NCBI GenBank assembly: GCA_024277485.1
Contig: JAJRVA010000036.1
Coordinates: forward strand, 1 to 23,540
Direction of reading: 5' to 3'
DNA length: 23,540 nt
Source of the DNA: Deltaproteobacteria bacterium
GTDB taxonomy: Bacteria > Desulfobacterota > Desulfobulbia > Desulfobulbales > Desulfobulbaceae
Positions 16,493 to 23,540 of this stretch are shown here, one piece after another (the stretch's first letter is position 1; each line of letters opens with the position of its first letter). The position numbers were made by a program, and so were the translations under genes. Under the pieces are notes generated by a model that worked only from the letters and a program-made list of their open reading frames with translations, had not been told where the DNA came from and did not search any database.

Positions 16493-17941
16493 ATGACACT
16501 TCCAGCCAACAAAACCAGGATTGTCTGCACCATCGGGCCGGCCTCTGATTCACCGGAAATGATCCGGAAGATGATTGACGCGGGCATGAATATAGCCCGG
16601 CTCAATTTTTCCCACGGCAGTTTCGAAGGCCACGCGGCAGTGATTGGAAGAATCCGGACAGCCTCCCGGGAAGCCGGCCGGCGCGTGGCAATTCTTGCCG
16701 ATCTTCCCGGACCCAAGATGCGGATAGGTTCATTTGCATAGGAACCCGTTCATCTCAGGTGCGGCGAGACCTTCACCCTGACCACCGATGCCATTACAGG
16801 CGACCGGGAGCGGGTTTCCGTAACCCTGAAACATCTGCCCCGGGTCGTGAAGACAGGAGACATTCTTTTTCTGAATGATGGCCTCATCCAGATGAAGGTC
16901 ATGGAGATCCGCGGCAGTGATGTTATCTGCACCGTTGAAGTGGGCGGCGAACTCAGGTCCCGCAAGGGGCTGAACCTGCCGGGTATTGACCTGGGCGAAA
17001 GCGCTTTCACGCCCCGTGATTACGAGTGCATGAAGTTCGCCCTGGAAAACGGGGTGGACTGCGTCAGCCAGTCTTTTGTCAACGATGCCGCGGATATTGA
17101 GGCGGTACGCAAGGCAGCCGCAGACCTTGGCCATGATCCATTTATTATCGCCAAGATAGAGCGCCGCAGGAACAGGGAGAATATTGACTCCATCCTGGCG
17201 GTGAGCGACGGTATCATGGTTGCCCGCGGCGATCTCGGCGTGGAGATTCCTATTGAAGAGATCGCCGTGGCCCAGAAAAGCATTATTGCCAGGGCGAATC
17301 TTGCCGGCAAGCCGGTTATTACAGCCACCCAGATGCTTGAATCCATGACGGAAAATCGGCGTCCCACCAGGGCGGAGGCAACCGACGTGGCCAATGCCAT
17401 CCTTGACGGAACGGACTGTGTCATGCTGTCCGGAGAGTCTGCCATGGGGCGCTATCCTCTTGAATCCGTTAGTATGCTGGCAAAGATTGCCGCCATAACA
17501 GAGCCGCACCGTCCTGCAGGCCATCTGCACCGGTTGCGGGATTACCTGCAGGTGAAACCCCGGGGAGGCCGGATGCGGCTGATCAGCAGGAGCGTTGAAA
17601 GGGCTGTGGGGGAAATTGACTGCGACGCGGTTCTGGTGCCCAGCGCCAGTGGCGCCACGGTCAGGAATATAACCAGGTTCAGGCTGCCGGCCTGGATATA
17701 CGCGATCAGCCCACGTGAGAAAACCTGCCAGGACCTGCTTTTTTCATACGGCGTGCATCCCATCCTCCACCATGAGCAGCCCGGAGACTGGACAGGCTAT
17801 GCGAGAAAACTGGCCGGGGAGTACGCAATACAGGGGGACAGCATGATTCTCACCGAAGGGCCGTCCCCGGATCACCCGCAGGCCAACCACCGTATGGAAA
17901 TTATCAACATGCAACCTGCCGCAATCGACGGTGCGGAGTAA
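16493..17941 (+). pseudogene. pyk: Pyruvate kinase with an in-frame amber codon
   Basis: Pyruvate kinase makes pyruvate and ATP from phosphoenolpyruvate and ADP. The frame runs 482 codons, the normal length, but is broken by TAG at 16739-16741 (codon 83), just after [13 protein letters not shown]. Reading past it, the B domain and the rest of the barrel continue without a shift. They include RKGLNLPG, VSQSFVND, the metal-binding IIAKIERR, ARGDLGVE, the signature TATQMLESMT and the LSGESAMG loop. The first fragment holds [11 protein letters not shown] and ARLNFSHGS. In related enzymes the position is often charged (Glu/Lys), so a GAG or AAG to TAG change would explain it. Re-initiation at GTG 16847 would not give an active enzyme. 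It follows the frameshifted aldo/keto reductase by 22 bases. Confidence 0.9.
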
Positions 17942-17974
17942 GAAGACGAATGGTGTGCAATACAGTGGAAGAGA

Positions 17975-18805
17975 TTACAGGACCTCGTTCATTGAACCAC
18001 TGCGAAACCCCTGCAGATCAAGCGTTACATAGGTGTATCCGATACGCCTGAAATGGGTGAGGATTTTTTCGCGCATCTCCACTATCCGCTCCAGGCAATC
18101 AGGGGGGACTTCGATCCGGGCTAATGTCTCATGGTCCCGTACACGGCACCCGGGGAACCCGTTGTCCCTGAGCATGTCCTCTGCCTGCTCTATCCGGGAG
18201 AGTTTTTCAACCGTGATCTGCCGGCCGTAGGGAATCCGGCTGGCAAGACAGGCCATGGCCGGCTTGTCCCAGGTGGCAAGACCCATGCTGCGCGAAGCGG
18301 CCCGTATCTCTTCCTTGGTCAGGCCCGCCTCAAGCAGGGGGCTGTGTATGCCGAAGTCCATGGCTGCCCGCAGGCCGGGCCTGTAATCCCCGGTATCGTC
18401 CGCATTGGTGCCGTTTACTATGGTGGATATATTGCGGTTTTCGGCAAGAGCATCCAGGTGGCGATACAGTTCACTCTTGCACTGGAAACACCGGTCCGGC
18501 GGGTTGGTAAAGTAGGCTGGATCGGCCAGTTCCCCGGTCTGGATCTCAACAAGCTCAACCCCTAAGCGGGCCGCGGTCTCCCGGCCCTCCTGACGCTCCC
18601 GGTCAGGCAGGCTGGCGGAAATTCCCATGGCCGCGAGCGTGTTGTCCCGGCCAAGTGTTTCCGCTGCCAGGGCAAGCAGAAAGGTGCTGTCCACTCCACC
18701 GGAAAAAGCGACCACCACGCTGCCTGAACGGCGGAGCAGCCTGCAACAGTCAGCCAGCTTTGCCTGCAGGGCGGGATGGTCGTGATACTGCTGCTTAACG
18801 GACAT
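17975..18805 (-). CDS. larE: LarE-like ATP-dependent sulfur transferase, three-cysteine type
   Basis: LarE activates a nicotinic-acid-derived dinucleotide with ATP and adds sulfur to it to build the nickel-pincer cofactor of lactate racemase. The 276-residue product has the PP-loop SGGVDSTFL at 35-43, the NGTNADD segment and KPAMACLASRIPYG. Three cysteines are placed as in LarE proteins that bind a [4Fe-4S] cluster: Cys106 and Cys109 (DRCFQC) and Cys186. The single-cysteine forms instead lose the sulfur of one cysteine. The ATG at 18805 overlaps the 3' end of bioB by 11 bases. No larA, larB or larC is in the window, so it could serve another sulfur-insertion step. The family is secure. Confidence 0.85.
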   Translation of the reverse strand: MSVKQQYHDHPALQAKLADCCRLLRRSGSVVVAFSGGVDSTFLLALAAETLGRDNTLAAMGISASLPDRERQEGRETAARLGVELVEIQTGELADPAYFTNPPDRCFQCKSELYRHLDALAENRNISTIVNGTNADDTGDYRPGLRAAMDFGIHSPLLEAGLTKEEIRAASRSMGLATWDKPAMACLASRIPYGRQITVEKLSRIEQAEDMLRDNGFPGCRVRDHETLARIEVPPDCLERIVEMREKILTHFRRIGYTYVTLDLQGFRSGSMNEVL

Positions 18806-19832
18806 GACGTGTTGTTGAAAAGGCCGGCACCAGTTTCAGGCCCAGGTCGGCAACCATCTGCTGATCTTTCTCCACATCCCGGCCGCACGTGGTCAGGTAG
18901 TTGCCAACCATCACACTGGTCGCCCCGGCGGAGAATATCCAGCTCTGCAGGCTGCGCAGGTTGTGCACCCTCCCGCCGGCGACTTTCAGGTTGGCCGCGG
19001 GAAGGAGGAGCCGGAAGACAGCAATAATTTTCAGGCATTCAAGAGGGGACAGGGGTGGGTGGGTGTCCAGGGGCGTGCCGGGGATGGGATGCCGGAAGTT
19101 TAACGGTACTACCTCCGGTTGTACCTCTTCACGCAATGTAAGGGTCAGGTCAATACGGTCCTCCCAGGTCTCGCCGATACCGAAAATTCCCCCGCAGCAG
19201 AGGGAAAGCCCCGCCGCCCGGGCCGCCTTGAGGGTGGAGAGCCTGCTGTCGTAGCTGTGGGTGGACACCACCCGGGAAAAATGACGCCGGGATGTCTCCA
19301 GGTTGTGATTGTACCGGTGCACACCCGAGGCCTGGAGCCGCCTGGCCGTTTCCTCATCAATCTCACCAAGGGAGGCGCATGCGGGTGCCAGCCCTGCCGC
19401 CTTGATATGCACCTGGGCCGTTTCAAATGCCTCAAGGTCCTCTTCTCCCGGTCCGCGGCCGGCATTCACAATGCAGAAACAACCGGCGCCGTTGCGGGAG
19501 GCATCTTCAGCGCCCTGTACGAGGGCGGTTGTTGCCGTTCGTTGTGAAGATCGTGCCACATGTGTCTGAAAACGGGCCGACTGGCCGCACCAGTTGCAGT
19601 CTTCCGAGCAGGCGCCCACCTTGCCGGCGGCAATGGAGCAGAAGGTTACTTCCCTGCCGAAGTTTGCCTCCCTGACACGGTTTGCCCACGAAAAAAGCCG
19701 CAAGAGATCTTCATTTTTTGTATCTGCCAGCAGCAGGCCCGACTCCCGGTCAAGCTTTTCTCCTGCCAGCGCTTTTTGCCCTAATCTGTCTATGTCGGAA
19801 CCAGGTAGTGTCATGGCAGGAACCGTTTCCAT
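18795..19832 (-). CDS. bioB: Biotin synthase
   Basis: Biotin synthase is a radical SAM enzyme that inserts sulfur into dethiobiotin. The 345-residue product has the radical SAM cysteines Cys75, Cys79 and Cys82 (CSEDCNWC). The ligands of the second, sulfur-donating [2Fe-2S] cluster are also present: Cys120, Cys152, Cys212 and Arg288. YNHNLET at 174-180 is diagnostic. The CNWCGQS form differs from the common CKYCPQS, placing it in a divergent branch. The start is uncertain: ATG at 19832 or, six codons in, ATG at 19814; neither has a strong binding site. It follows serS after 39 bases and overlaps larE, so one transcript is likely. No other biotin gene is nearby. Confidence 0.9.
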   Translation of the reverse strand: METVPAMTLPGSDIDRLGQKALAGEKLDRESGLLLADTKNEDLLRLFSWANRVREANFGREVTFCSIAAGKVGACSEDCNWCGQSARFQTHVARSSQRTATTALVQGAEDASRNGAGCFCIVNAGRGPGEEDLEAFETAQVHIKAAGLAPACASLGEIDEETARRLQASGVHRYNHNLETSRRHFSRVVSTHSYDSRLSTLKAARAAGLSLCCGGIFGIGETWEDRIDLTLTLREEVQPEVVPLNFRHPIPGTPLDTHPPLSPLECLKIIAVFRLLLPAANLKVAGGRVHNLRSLQSWIFSAGATSVMVGNYLTTCGRDVEKDQQMVADLGLKLVPAFSTTRHVR

Positions 19833-19871
19833 CTCAAATAAACAATAACAATCCGGCCCGGCATGGCACGC

Positions 19872-21143
19872 TTAAAACCGGTCCTCAAAGTAGGGTTGCA
19901 GTACCGCCGGCACAGCAACTGTTCCGTCTTCCTGCTGGTAATTTTCCAGGATGGCAAGCAGGGTCCTGCCGACAGCCAGGCCGCTGCCGTTCAGGGTATG
20001 AACCAGCCTGGTTTTTTTGCCGCCCTCCGGACGGTACCGGATCCCCATCATCCGTGCCTGGAAATCAAGAAAATTGGAGCAGGAGGATATTTCCCGGTAC
20101 GTGTCCTGGCCCGGCAGCCAGACCTCGATGTCATAGGTCTTGGTGGCTGAAAAGCCCAGGTCCCCGCTGCAGAGGGTAACAACCCGGTAAGGCAGTTGCA
20201 GCAGCCGGAGAACCTCTTCGGCATCAGCAAGAAGTGATTCAAGTTCTTCATGGGATGTTTCAGGGGTGGTGAACTTGACCAGCTCCACCTTTTCAAACTG
20301 GTGCTGCCGGATAAGACCCCGGGTATCTTTGCCGTACGAGCCCGCTTCCGAACGGAAGCAGGGCGTGTAGGCCGTGTAACGGAGCGGCAGCTCGCTTTCG
20401 GCCAGGGTCTCGTCGCTGTGGATATTGGTCACCGGCACCTCGGCGGTGGGAATAAGCCACAGGTCCCAGTTTTCAATTTTAAAAAGATCTTCGGCAAACT
20501 TCGGCAGCTGCCCGGTGCCGGTCATGGTTTTTGAATTGACCAGAAACGGCGGCAGGACTTCCCGGTAGCCGTGCTTCTGGGTGTGCAGATCCAGAAAAAA
20601 ATTGACCAGGGCCCGGGAAAGACGGGCCCCGAAACCCTTTAAAAGGGCAAACCGTGCCCCGGCAAGTCTGGCCGAGGTCTCAAAATCGAGAATATCCAGT
20701 TCTTCGCCGATCTCCCAGTGGGGGCGCGGGGCAAAGGAAAATGAGGGAGTTTCACCCCATTTTCTCACCTCGATATTGTCACTGTCATCACTCCCCTGCG
20801 GGACGCTGTCATCCGCCAGGTTGGGAATGGACATGACGATATCGTCAAGCTGGTCATGGATTTCCGCAAGTTGCCTGTCCAGATCCTTTATGCGGGCCGA
20901 TACCTCGCGCATTTCCGCGATAAGTGGTTCAGCTGTCGCATGATCTTGTTTTTGTTTTAACTCGGCAATCTCCCGGGAAACAGTGTTGCGCCTGTTTTTC
21001 AGGGTTTCCGCCTCGCCAAGCAGGCCCAGCCGCCTGGAATCGATTTCGGAAAAACGGTCGATAACAGCAGGGTCAATGCCGCGCAGGACGGTTTTTGCAC
21101 GGACAAGTTCAATATTTTCACGAATAAAACGAAGCTCAAGCAT
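19872..21143 (-). CDS. serS: Serine--tRNA ligase
   Basis: Seryl-tRNA synthetase charges tRNA-Ser (and tRNA-Sec) with serine. The 423-residue product has the N-terminal coiled-coil arm (about 27-100, rich in Glu/Lys/Gln), which contacts the long variable arm of tRNA-Ser. The class II catalytic domain follows: motif 2 [21 protein letters not shown] and motif 3 [17 protein letters not shown] are both clear. The length matches the family. The ATG at 21143 begins the canonical [10 protein letters not shown]. The ribosome binding site (GGAA) is weak and rather distant. It is the first gene of serS-bioB-larE and is divergent from tatC. Confidence 0.97.
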   Translation of the reverse strand: MLELRFIRENIELVRAKTVLRGIDPAVIDRFSEIDSRRLGLLGEAETLKNRRNTVSREIAELKQKQDHATAEPLIAEMREVSARIKDLDRQLAEIHDQLDDIVMSIPNLADDSVPQGSDDSDNIEVRKWGETPSFSFAPRPHWEIGEELDILDFETSARLAGARFALLKGFGARLSRALVNFFLDLHTQKHGYREVLPPFLVNSKTMTGTGQLPKFAEDLFKIENWDLWLIPTAEVPVTNIHSDETLAESELPLRYTAYTPCFRSEAGSYGKDTRGLIRQHQFEKVELVKFTTPETSHEELESLLADAEEVLRLLQLPYRVVTLCSGDLGFSATKTYDIEVWLPGQDTYREISSCSNFLDFQARMMGIRYRPEGGKKTRLVHTLNGSGLAVGRTLLAILENYQQEDGTVAVPAVLQPYFEDRF

Positions 21144-21229
21144 GGTTTTTTGGTTCCAGGGTGATCATTTAACATGTGTATTCAGTGGATTTAAGGTTAT
21201 TATCACGCCGAACAATGGAAAGCAATGTC

Positions 21230-21241
21230 AATCAATTGATT
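21230..21241. repeat. 12-bp perfect palindrome between serS and tatC
   Basis: AATCAATTGATT at 21230-21241 equals its own reverse complement. It lies in the 177-base divergent gap and overlaps the predicted -35 box of tatC, as an operator might. In AT-rich spacer DNA a palindrome of this size can also arise by chance. Confidence 0.4.
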
Positions 21242-21264
21242 TTCGTGCACCTGTCTGCTATTCT
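21236..21264 (+). promoter_or_regulatory. Likely promoter of tatC
   Basis: TTGATT at 21236-21241 and TATTCT at 21259-21264 are 17 bp apart, giving a transcription start near 21271, about 50 bases before the tatC start. The boxes are imperfect. On the other strand TTGACA (21226-21231) may serve serS, but I see no well-spaced -10 box for it. Confidence 0.45.
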
Positions 21265-21320
21265 CACCCTGTTGACATCCCGAAAAAAAATACACGCACA
21301 GGCTATTCTACTGGTTTTTT

Positions 21321-22073
21321 GTGGACGCCCATAAACACATCGCCATCTTTCTTGTTGAGCTGCGCCACGCCATCCGCGCTCTCGGCATATCCATCATTGT
21401 CTTGACCATCGGCCTTTTTCTCCAGTCAGGCAACCTGCTGCTCCTGTTCCAGGAGCACTTAAACGAAAAGCTCTATTTTTTTTCCGTGGCCGGCCCTTTT
21501 CTGGCCCATGTCAAATTGGCTTTTTTCGGCGCCCTGTACATCCTCATGCCCTGGATAATGTATGTTGTCTGGAAGGGTATTGGCCGGCCCTTTGGTGTTG
21601 AGGGGAAAAAACTGTTCTGGTTTGTCTTTGCGACCTGTTTTCTCTTTTACGCGGGCACGCTGTTCTGTTTCCTGGTAACCCTGCCCTACGGGGTGAGTTT
21701 TCTCCTGGGATTCCAGTCCGAGGAACTGAAGGCGGTCATTTCAGTCGGCCGTTTTGTGAATTTTGTGACCATTTTTATCCTGGCATTCGGCGTCATATTC
21801 GAGCTGCCGGTTTTTATGATTTTCAGCGCCGGGGTCGGCGTTTCCAGGAAGGTCTTTGAAAAAAACAGGCAGTATGCCGTCCTGGTGATCGCAATCCTTG
21901 CCGCCCTGTTGACCCCGACCCCGGATGTCGTCAACATGGCGCTGATGGGGGGGCCCCTGTACCTGCTGTACGAGGCGGGCATCTTTATTATCCGGGTGTT
22001 GAAGCTGGATGAAAAAAAACCTGCCGGCCCGGATCAGCCGACGGTTCAGAAGACGGATACCCCTGCAGAGTGA
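21321..22073 (+). CDS. tatC: Sec-independent protein translocase TatC
   Basis: TatC is the membrane receptor of the twin-arginine pathway, which exports folded, often cofactor-bearing proteins. The 250-residue product has six predicted membrane helices. It shows the N-terminal FLVELRHAIR (family HLxELRxR), the FGVIFELPVF motif near 155 and the LTPTPDVVNM-GGPLYLLYE segment near 195-215. It starts at GTG 21321; no ATG lies in frame upstream before a stop at 21273, and the ribosome binding site is weak. No tatA or tatB is adjacent. The gene faces the TudS-like gene tail to tail, with 34 bases between them and no terminator visible. Confidence 0.94.
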   Translation: MDAHKHIAIFLVELRHAIRALGISIIVLTIGLFLQSGNLLLLFQEHLNEKLYFFSVAGPFLAHVKLAFFGALYILMPWIMYVVWKGIGRPFGVEGKKLFWFVFATCFLFYAGTLFCFLVTLPYGVSFLLGFQSEELKAVISVGRFVNFVTIFILAFGVIFELPVFMIFSAGVGVSRKVFEKNRQYAVLVIAILAALLTPTPDVVNMALMGGPLYLLYEAGIFIIRVLKLDEKKPAGPDQPTVQKTDTPAE

Positions 22074-22107
22074 GCAGATCCTGCATGCCCGGAAGTCTTT
22101 TGCAACT

Positions 22108-22539
22108 TCATTTGAATTCGATTACCCTGATACCATGCTGCTGCAGAAGGGCGGCGGTAACCCCGATTTGAGGAGTCAACCCGCACGAGGGGCTGCCGGA
22201 TTTCAGGCAGGCGGTTTTGATCTCCTGGGCCAGGGCAATTGCCAGGCACTGCCTGGCGCCGTTGACAAACCGGCCGGTCACGTCCTCTCCGGTACGGGTG
22301 ATGACCCGGGCCCGGCCGGCAAGCACATCTGCACCATTGCCGCCGGTTATGTCCGCTGCAGCCCTGGGGGTTGCCAGTCCGCCAAGCTGTTCCGGGCAGA
22401 CCGGGATCCACAGGGTCTCTTTCAACCGCGTCATGCATGCGGGAGAGGACTTTACCCTGGCATCGTAACGGGCGCAGAGACCGGCAAGACAGGCGCTGAC
22501 CAGGTATTTTTCCGGATGGGTCGGCTGGAGAACAGGCAT
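22108..22539 (-). CDS. DUF523 protein, TudS-like thiouracil desulfurase family
   Basis: A 143-residue DUF523 protein. Characterised members (TudS) use a [4Fe-4S] cluster held by three cysteines to remove sulfur from thiouracil. The family cysteines are present: Cys17 (SACLAG), Cys48 (PVCPEQLGG) and Cys119 (SGSPSCG), plus four others. The ATG at 22539 has AAAGGA nine bases upstream and is preferred over a GTG nine codons earlier, which would overlap the divergent ftsB start. The substrate in this organism is unknown; a role in handling thiolated nucleobases is inferred from the family. It is divergent from ftsB with 18 bases between the starts. Confidence 0.87.
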   Translation of the reverse strand: MPVLQPTHPEKYLVSACLAGLCARYDARVKSSPACMTRLKETLWIPVCPEQLGGLATPRAAADITGGNGADVLAGRARVITRTGEDVTGRFVNGARQCLAIALAQEIKTACLKSGSPSCGLTPQIGVTAALLQQHGIRVIEFK

Positions 22540-22557
22540 ATTTTTTTCCTTTACGGT

Positions 22558-22884
22558 ATGGCACACAGAAAGCAGAGCAGTTTAACCATTGCGGAGCGAC
22601 GACTGATCAGGCGGGTACTCCTGCTGTGCAGCGCTGCCGGTATTCTCTGGCTCCTGTTCGCGCCGGGATGGGGACTTGTCCATTATAACCGCCTGCAGAA
22701 CCGGGTTGAAACGCTTGCCAGGGAAAACAGAACCCTGGAAGAGCGCAATGCCGAGCTGAGAAAGGAGATCGAACGTCTGCAGAATGACGACTCCTATCTC
22801 GAGGAGGTTGCCCGCAAAAAGTATGGCCTGCTCAAGGAAAACGAAACAGTGTACAAGTACAAGCCGTCCCGGGAAAAAAAATAA
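22558..22884 (+). CDS. ftsB: FtsB/DivIC-like septum formation initiator
   Basis: A small bitopic membrane protein of the FtsB/DivIC family, part of the divisome complex with FtsL and FtsQ. The 108-residue product has a basic cytoplasmic start, one membrane helix at about 17-40, a coiled coil at about 44-78 (NRVETLARENRTLEERNAEL) and the family ending EEVARKKYGLLKENETVYKY. The frame is open far upstream through the antisense of the DUF523 gene, but the protein-like part begins at ATG 22558. The binding site is weak, and its promoter must lie within the divergent DUF523 gene. FtsB often neighbours eno; that is not so here. Confidence 0.88.
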   Translation: MAHRKQSSLTIAERRLIRRVLLLCSAAGILWLLFAPGWGLVHYNRLQNRVETLARENRTLEERNAELRKEIERLQNDDSYLEEVARKKYGLLKENETVYKYKPSREKK

Positions 22885-22899
22885 CAGTCGGTACTCTTT

Positions 22900-22918
22900 G
22901 TGAACCACACGGGTTCAC
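22900..22918. terminator. Hairpin between convergent ftsB and fmdB-type genes
   Basis: GTGAACC at 22900-22906 pairs with GGTTCAC at 22912-22918 (perfect 7 bp, five-base loop). It lies in the 44-base gap between two genes that end facing each other. There is no T-run on either side, so it may slow or protect transcript ends in both directions rather than act as a full terminator. Confidence 0.45.
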
Positions 22919-22928
22919 ATGCTTACGC

Positions 22929-23141
22929 TCAGGAGAAACCCGATCTGGACGAACATCCGGAAAGCGCGCCGCTCGGGATGGAAGTCCCGCCGCTTCCCAT
23001 GCGGAAACTGGAGGCGGAAATGGTCTTGGCAACCTTCAGGCTGCCGCACTTTGTGCACTTGATCATTTCTCTTGACGACGAGGTGGTCAGCACCTCGAAA
23101 TGTTCTCGGCAGTCCTTGCAGACATACTCATAAATGGGCAT
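22929..23141 (-). CDS. FmdB-type zinc ribbon protein
   Basis: A 70-residue protein of the FmdB/CxxC zinc-ribbon family. It begins MPIYEYVCKDC, the family hallmark, with zinc ligands Cys8, Cys11, Cys29 and Cys32. The C-terminal third is Ser/Gly-rich and probably disordered. The ATG at 23141 has AGAGGATA upstream. The family is named after a putative regulator of formamidase genes, but no general function is established. It is a single gene, divergent from the uracil-DNA glycosylase gene across an AT-rich gap of about 100 bases. Confidence 0.88.
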   Translation of the reverse strand: MPIYEYVCKDCREHFEVLTTSSSREMIKCTKCGSLKVAKTISASSFRMGSGGTSIPSGALSGCSSRSGFS

Positions 23142-23244
23142 GATGGTATCCTCTGAAAAAATATATTGATAAATTCTGTATTTTTAACATGATAACGTCT
23201 TGTTTCCGGCATCTTTCCAGCTATTTTAAGCATTGAGGGGCACC

Positions 23245-23540
23245 TTGTCATCAAAAAAAGTTGCAGAAAAAAAGAGGCCTGATTCCGCGCATATCATGCG
23301 TGCCCTGCGCAGCCAGATGAAGCTTCACCTGGCCCTGGGGATCAGCGAATACCCGGCCGGCGCGGACTTGGACAGGTTTCTCGCCTCGCCGGACCGGAAG
23401 GCCTCCGGTCTGCAGGGAGAAGAGGCGTCTGTTCCTGGAGGCGGCCTCTCTTCCATGCCGGGACAGGCCATGGAAAAAGGTGGTAAAAACCTTGATCTTC
23501 TCAGGCGGGAAATGAGATCCTGTACCCGTTGTCCCCTCTA
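23245..23540 (+). CDS. Uracil-DNA glycosylase, family 4 type (5' part only)
   Basis: The first 98 codons of a gene that continues beyond the window. The last visible residues, LLRREMRSCTRCPL, match the start of the family 4 uracil-DNA glycosylase domain, whose CxxC pair holds two ligands of a [4Fe-4S] cluster. The enzyme would remove uracil from DNA, complementing dUTPase. About 83 residues precede this domain; they are Ala/Gly/Ser-rich and probably flexible, as in many bacterial members. The TTG at 23245 has GAGGGG at 23235-23240; an ATG near 23296 is an alternative start. The call rests on a short match, so subtype is uncertain. Confidence 0.75.
   Translation, partial: MSSKKVAEKKRPDSAHIMRALRSQMKLHLALGISEYPAGADLDRFLASPDRKASGLQGEEASVPGGGLSSMPGQAMEKGGKNLDLLRREMRSCTRCPL

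Noticed and set aside
22009..22557. Long upstream extension of the FtsB-like reading frame
   Set aside because: It overlaps the tatC end and runs antisense to the DUF523 gene, with no recognisable protein sequence before the ATG at 22558.

Overview
The window looks like chromosomal DNA from a Desulfobacterota (delta-proteobacterial) sulfate reducer, most likely near Desulfobulbales. This is inferred from the conserved rimP-nusA-ylxR-infB-rbfA-nrnA-truB-rpsO-pnp order followed by dut, the moderately high GC, and the mix of gene families. No database search was possible. I see no phage, IS element, CRISPR array or rRNA.

Bases 1-10260 form a translation/RNA-processing block on the + strand. A sigma70-type promoter and tRNA-Gly(CCC) are followed by rimP, nusA, ylxR, infB, rbfA, nrnA, truB, rpsO and pnp, and a strong intrinsic terminator closes the block at 10225-10260. 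The gaps before rimP, before nusA and before pnp are rich in perfect short hairpins, two of them ending in T-tracts, so the block is probably controlled at the RNA level. dut and a YycJ-like metallo-beta-lactamase-fold protein follow.

Bases 11702-14386 are on the - strand: rpsU directly coupled to a XerD-like recombinase gene, and upstream of them a GlcD-type FAD-linked oxidase. Bases 14519-17941 return to the + strand with ddl, an aldo/keto reductase and pyruvate kinase. The aldo/keto reductase carries a one-base deletion and the pyruvate kinase an in-frame amber codon, so these two neighbours are both broken as written. ddl is preceded by a TCAGGAA heptanucleotide tandem repeat whose last unit supplies its ribosome binding site.

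Bases 17975-21143 (- strand) hold serS, bioB and larE, with bioB and larE overlapping. The LarE is the three-cysteine type expected to bind an iron-sulfur cluster. Bases 21321-23540 hold tatC, a DUF523/TudS-like protein, a FtsB-like division protein, an FmdB-type zinc ribbon and the start of a family 4-type uracil-DNA glycosylase, which runs off the window.

Most of the window is conserved housekeeping DNA. The points most worth following are the structured leaders, the repeat at the ddl start, the two lesions in aldo/keto reductase and pyk, and the bioB-larE pair. I did not find a clearly new multi-gene system.
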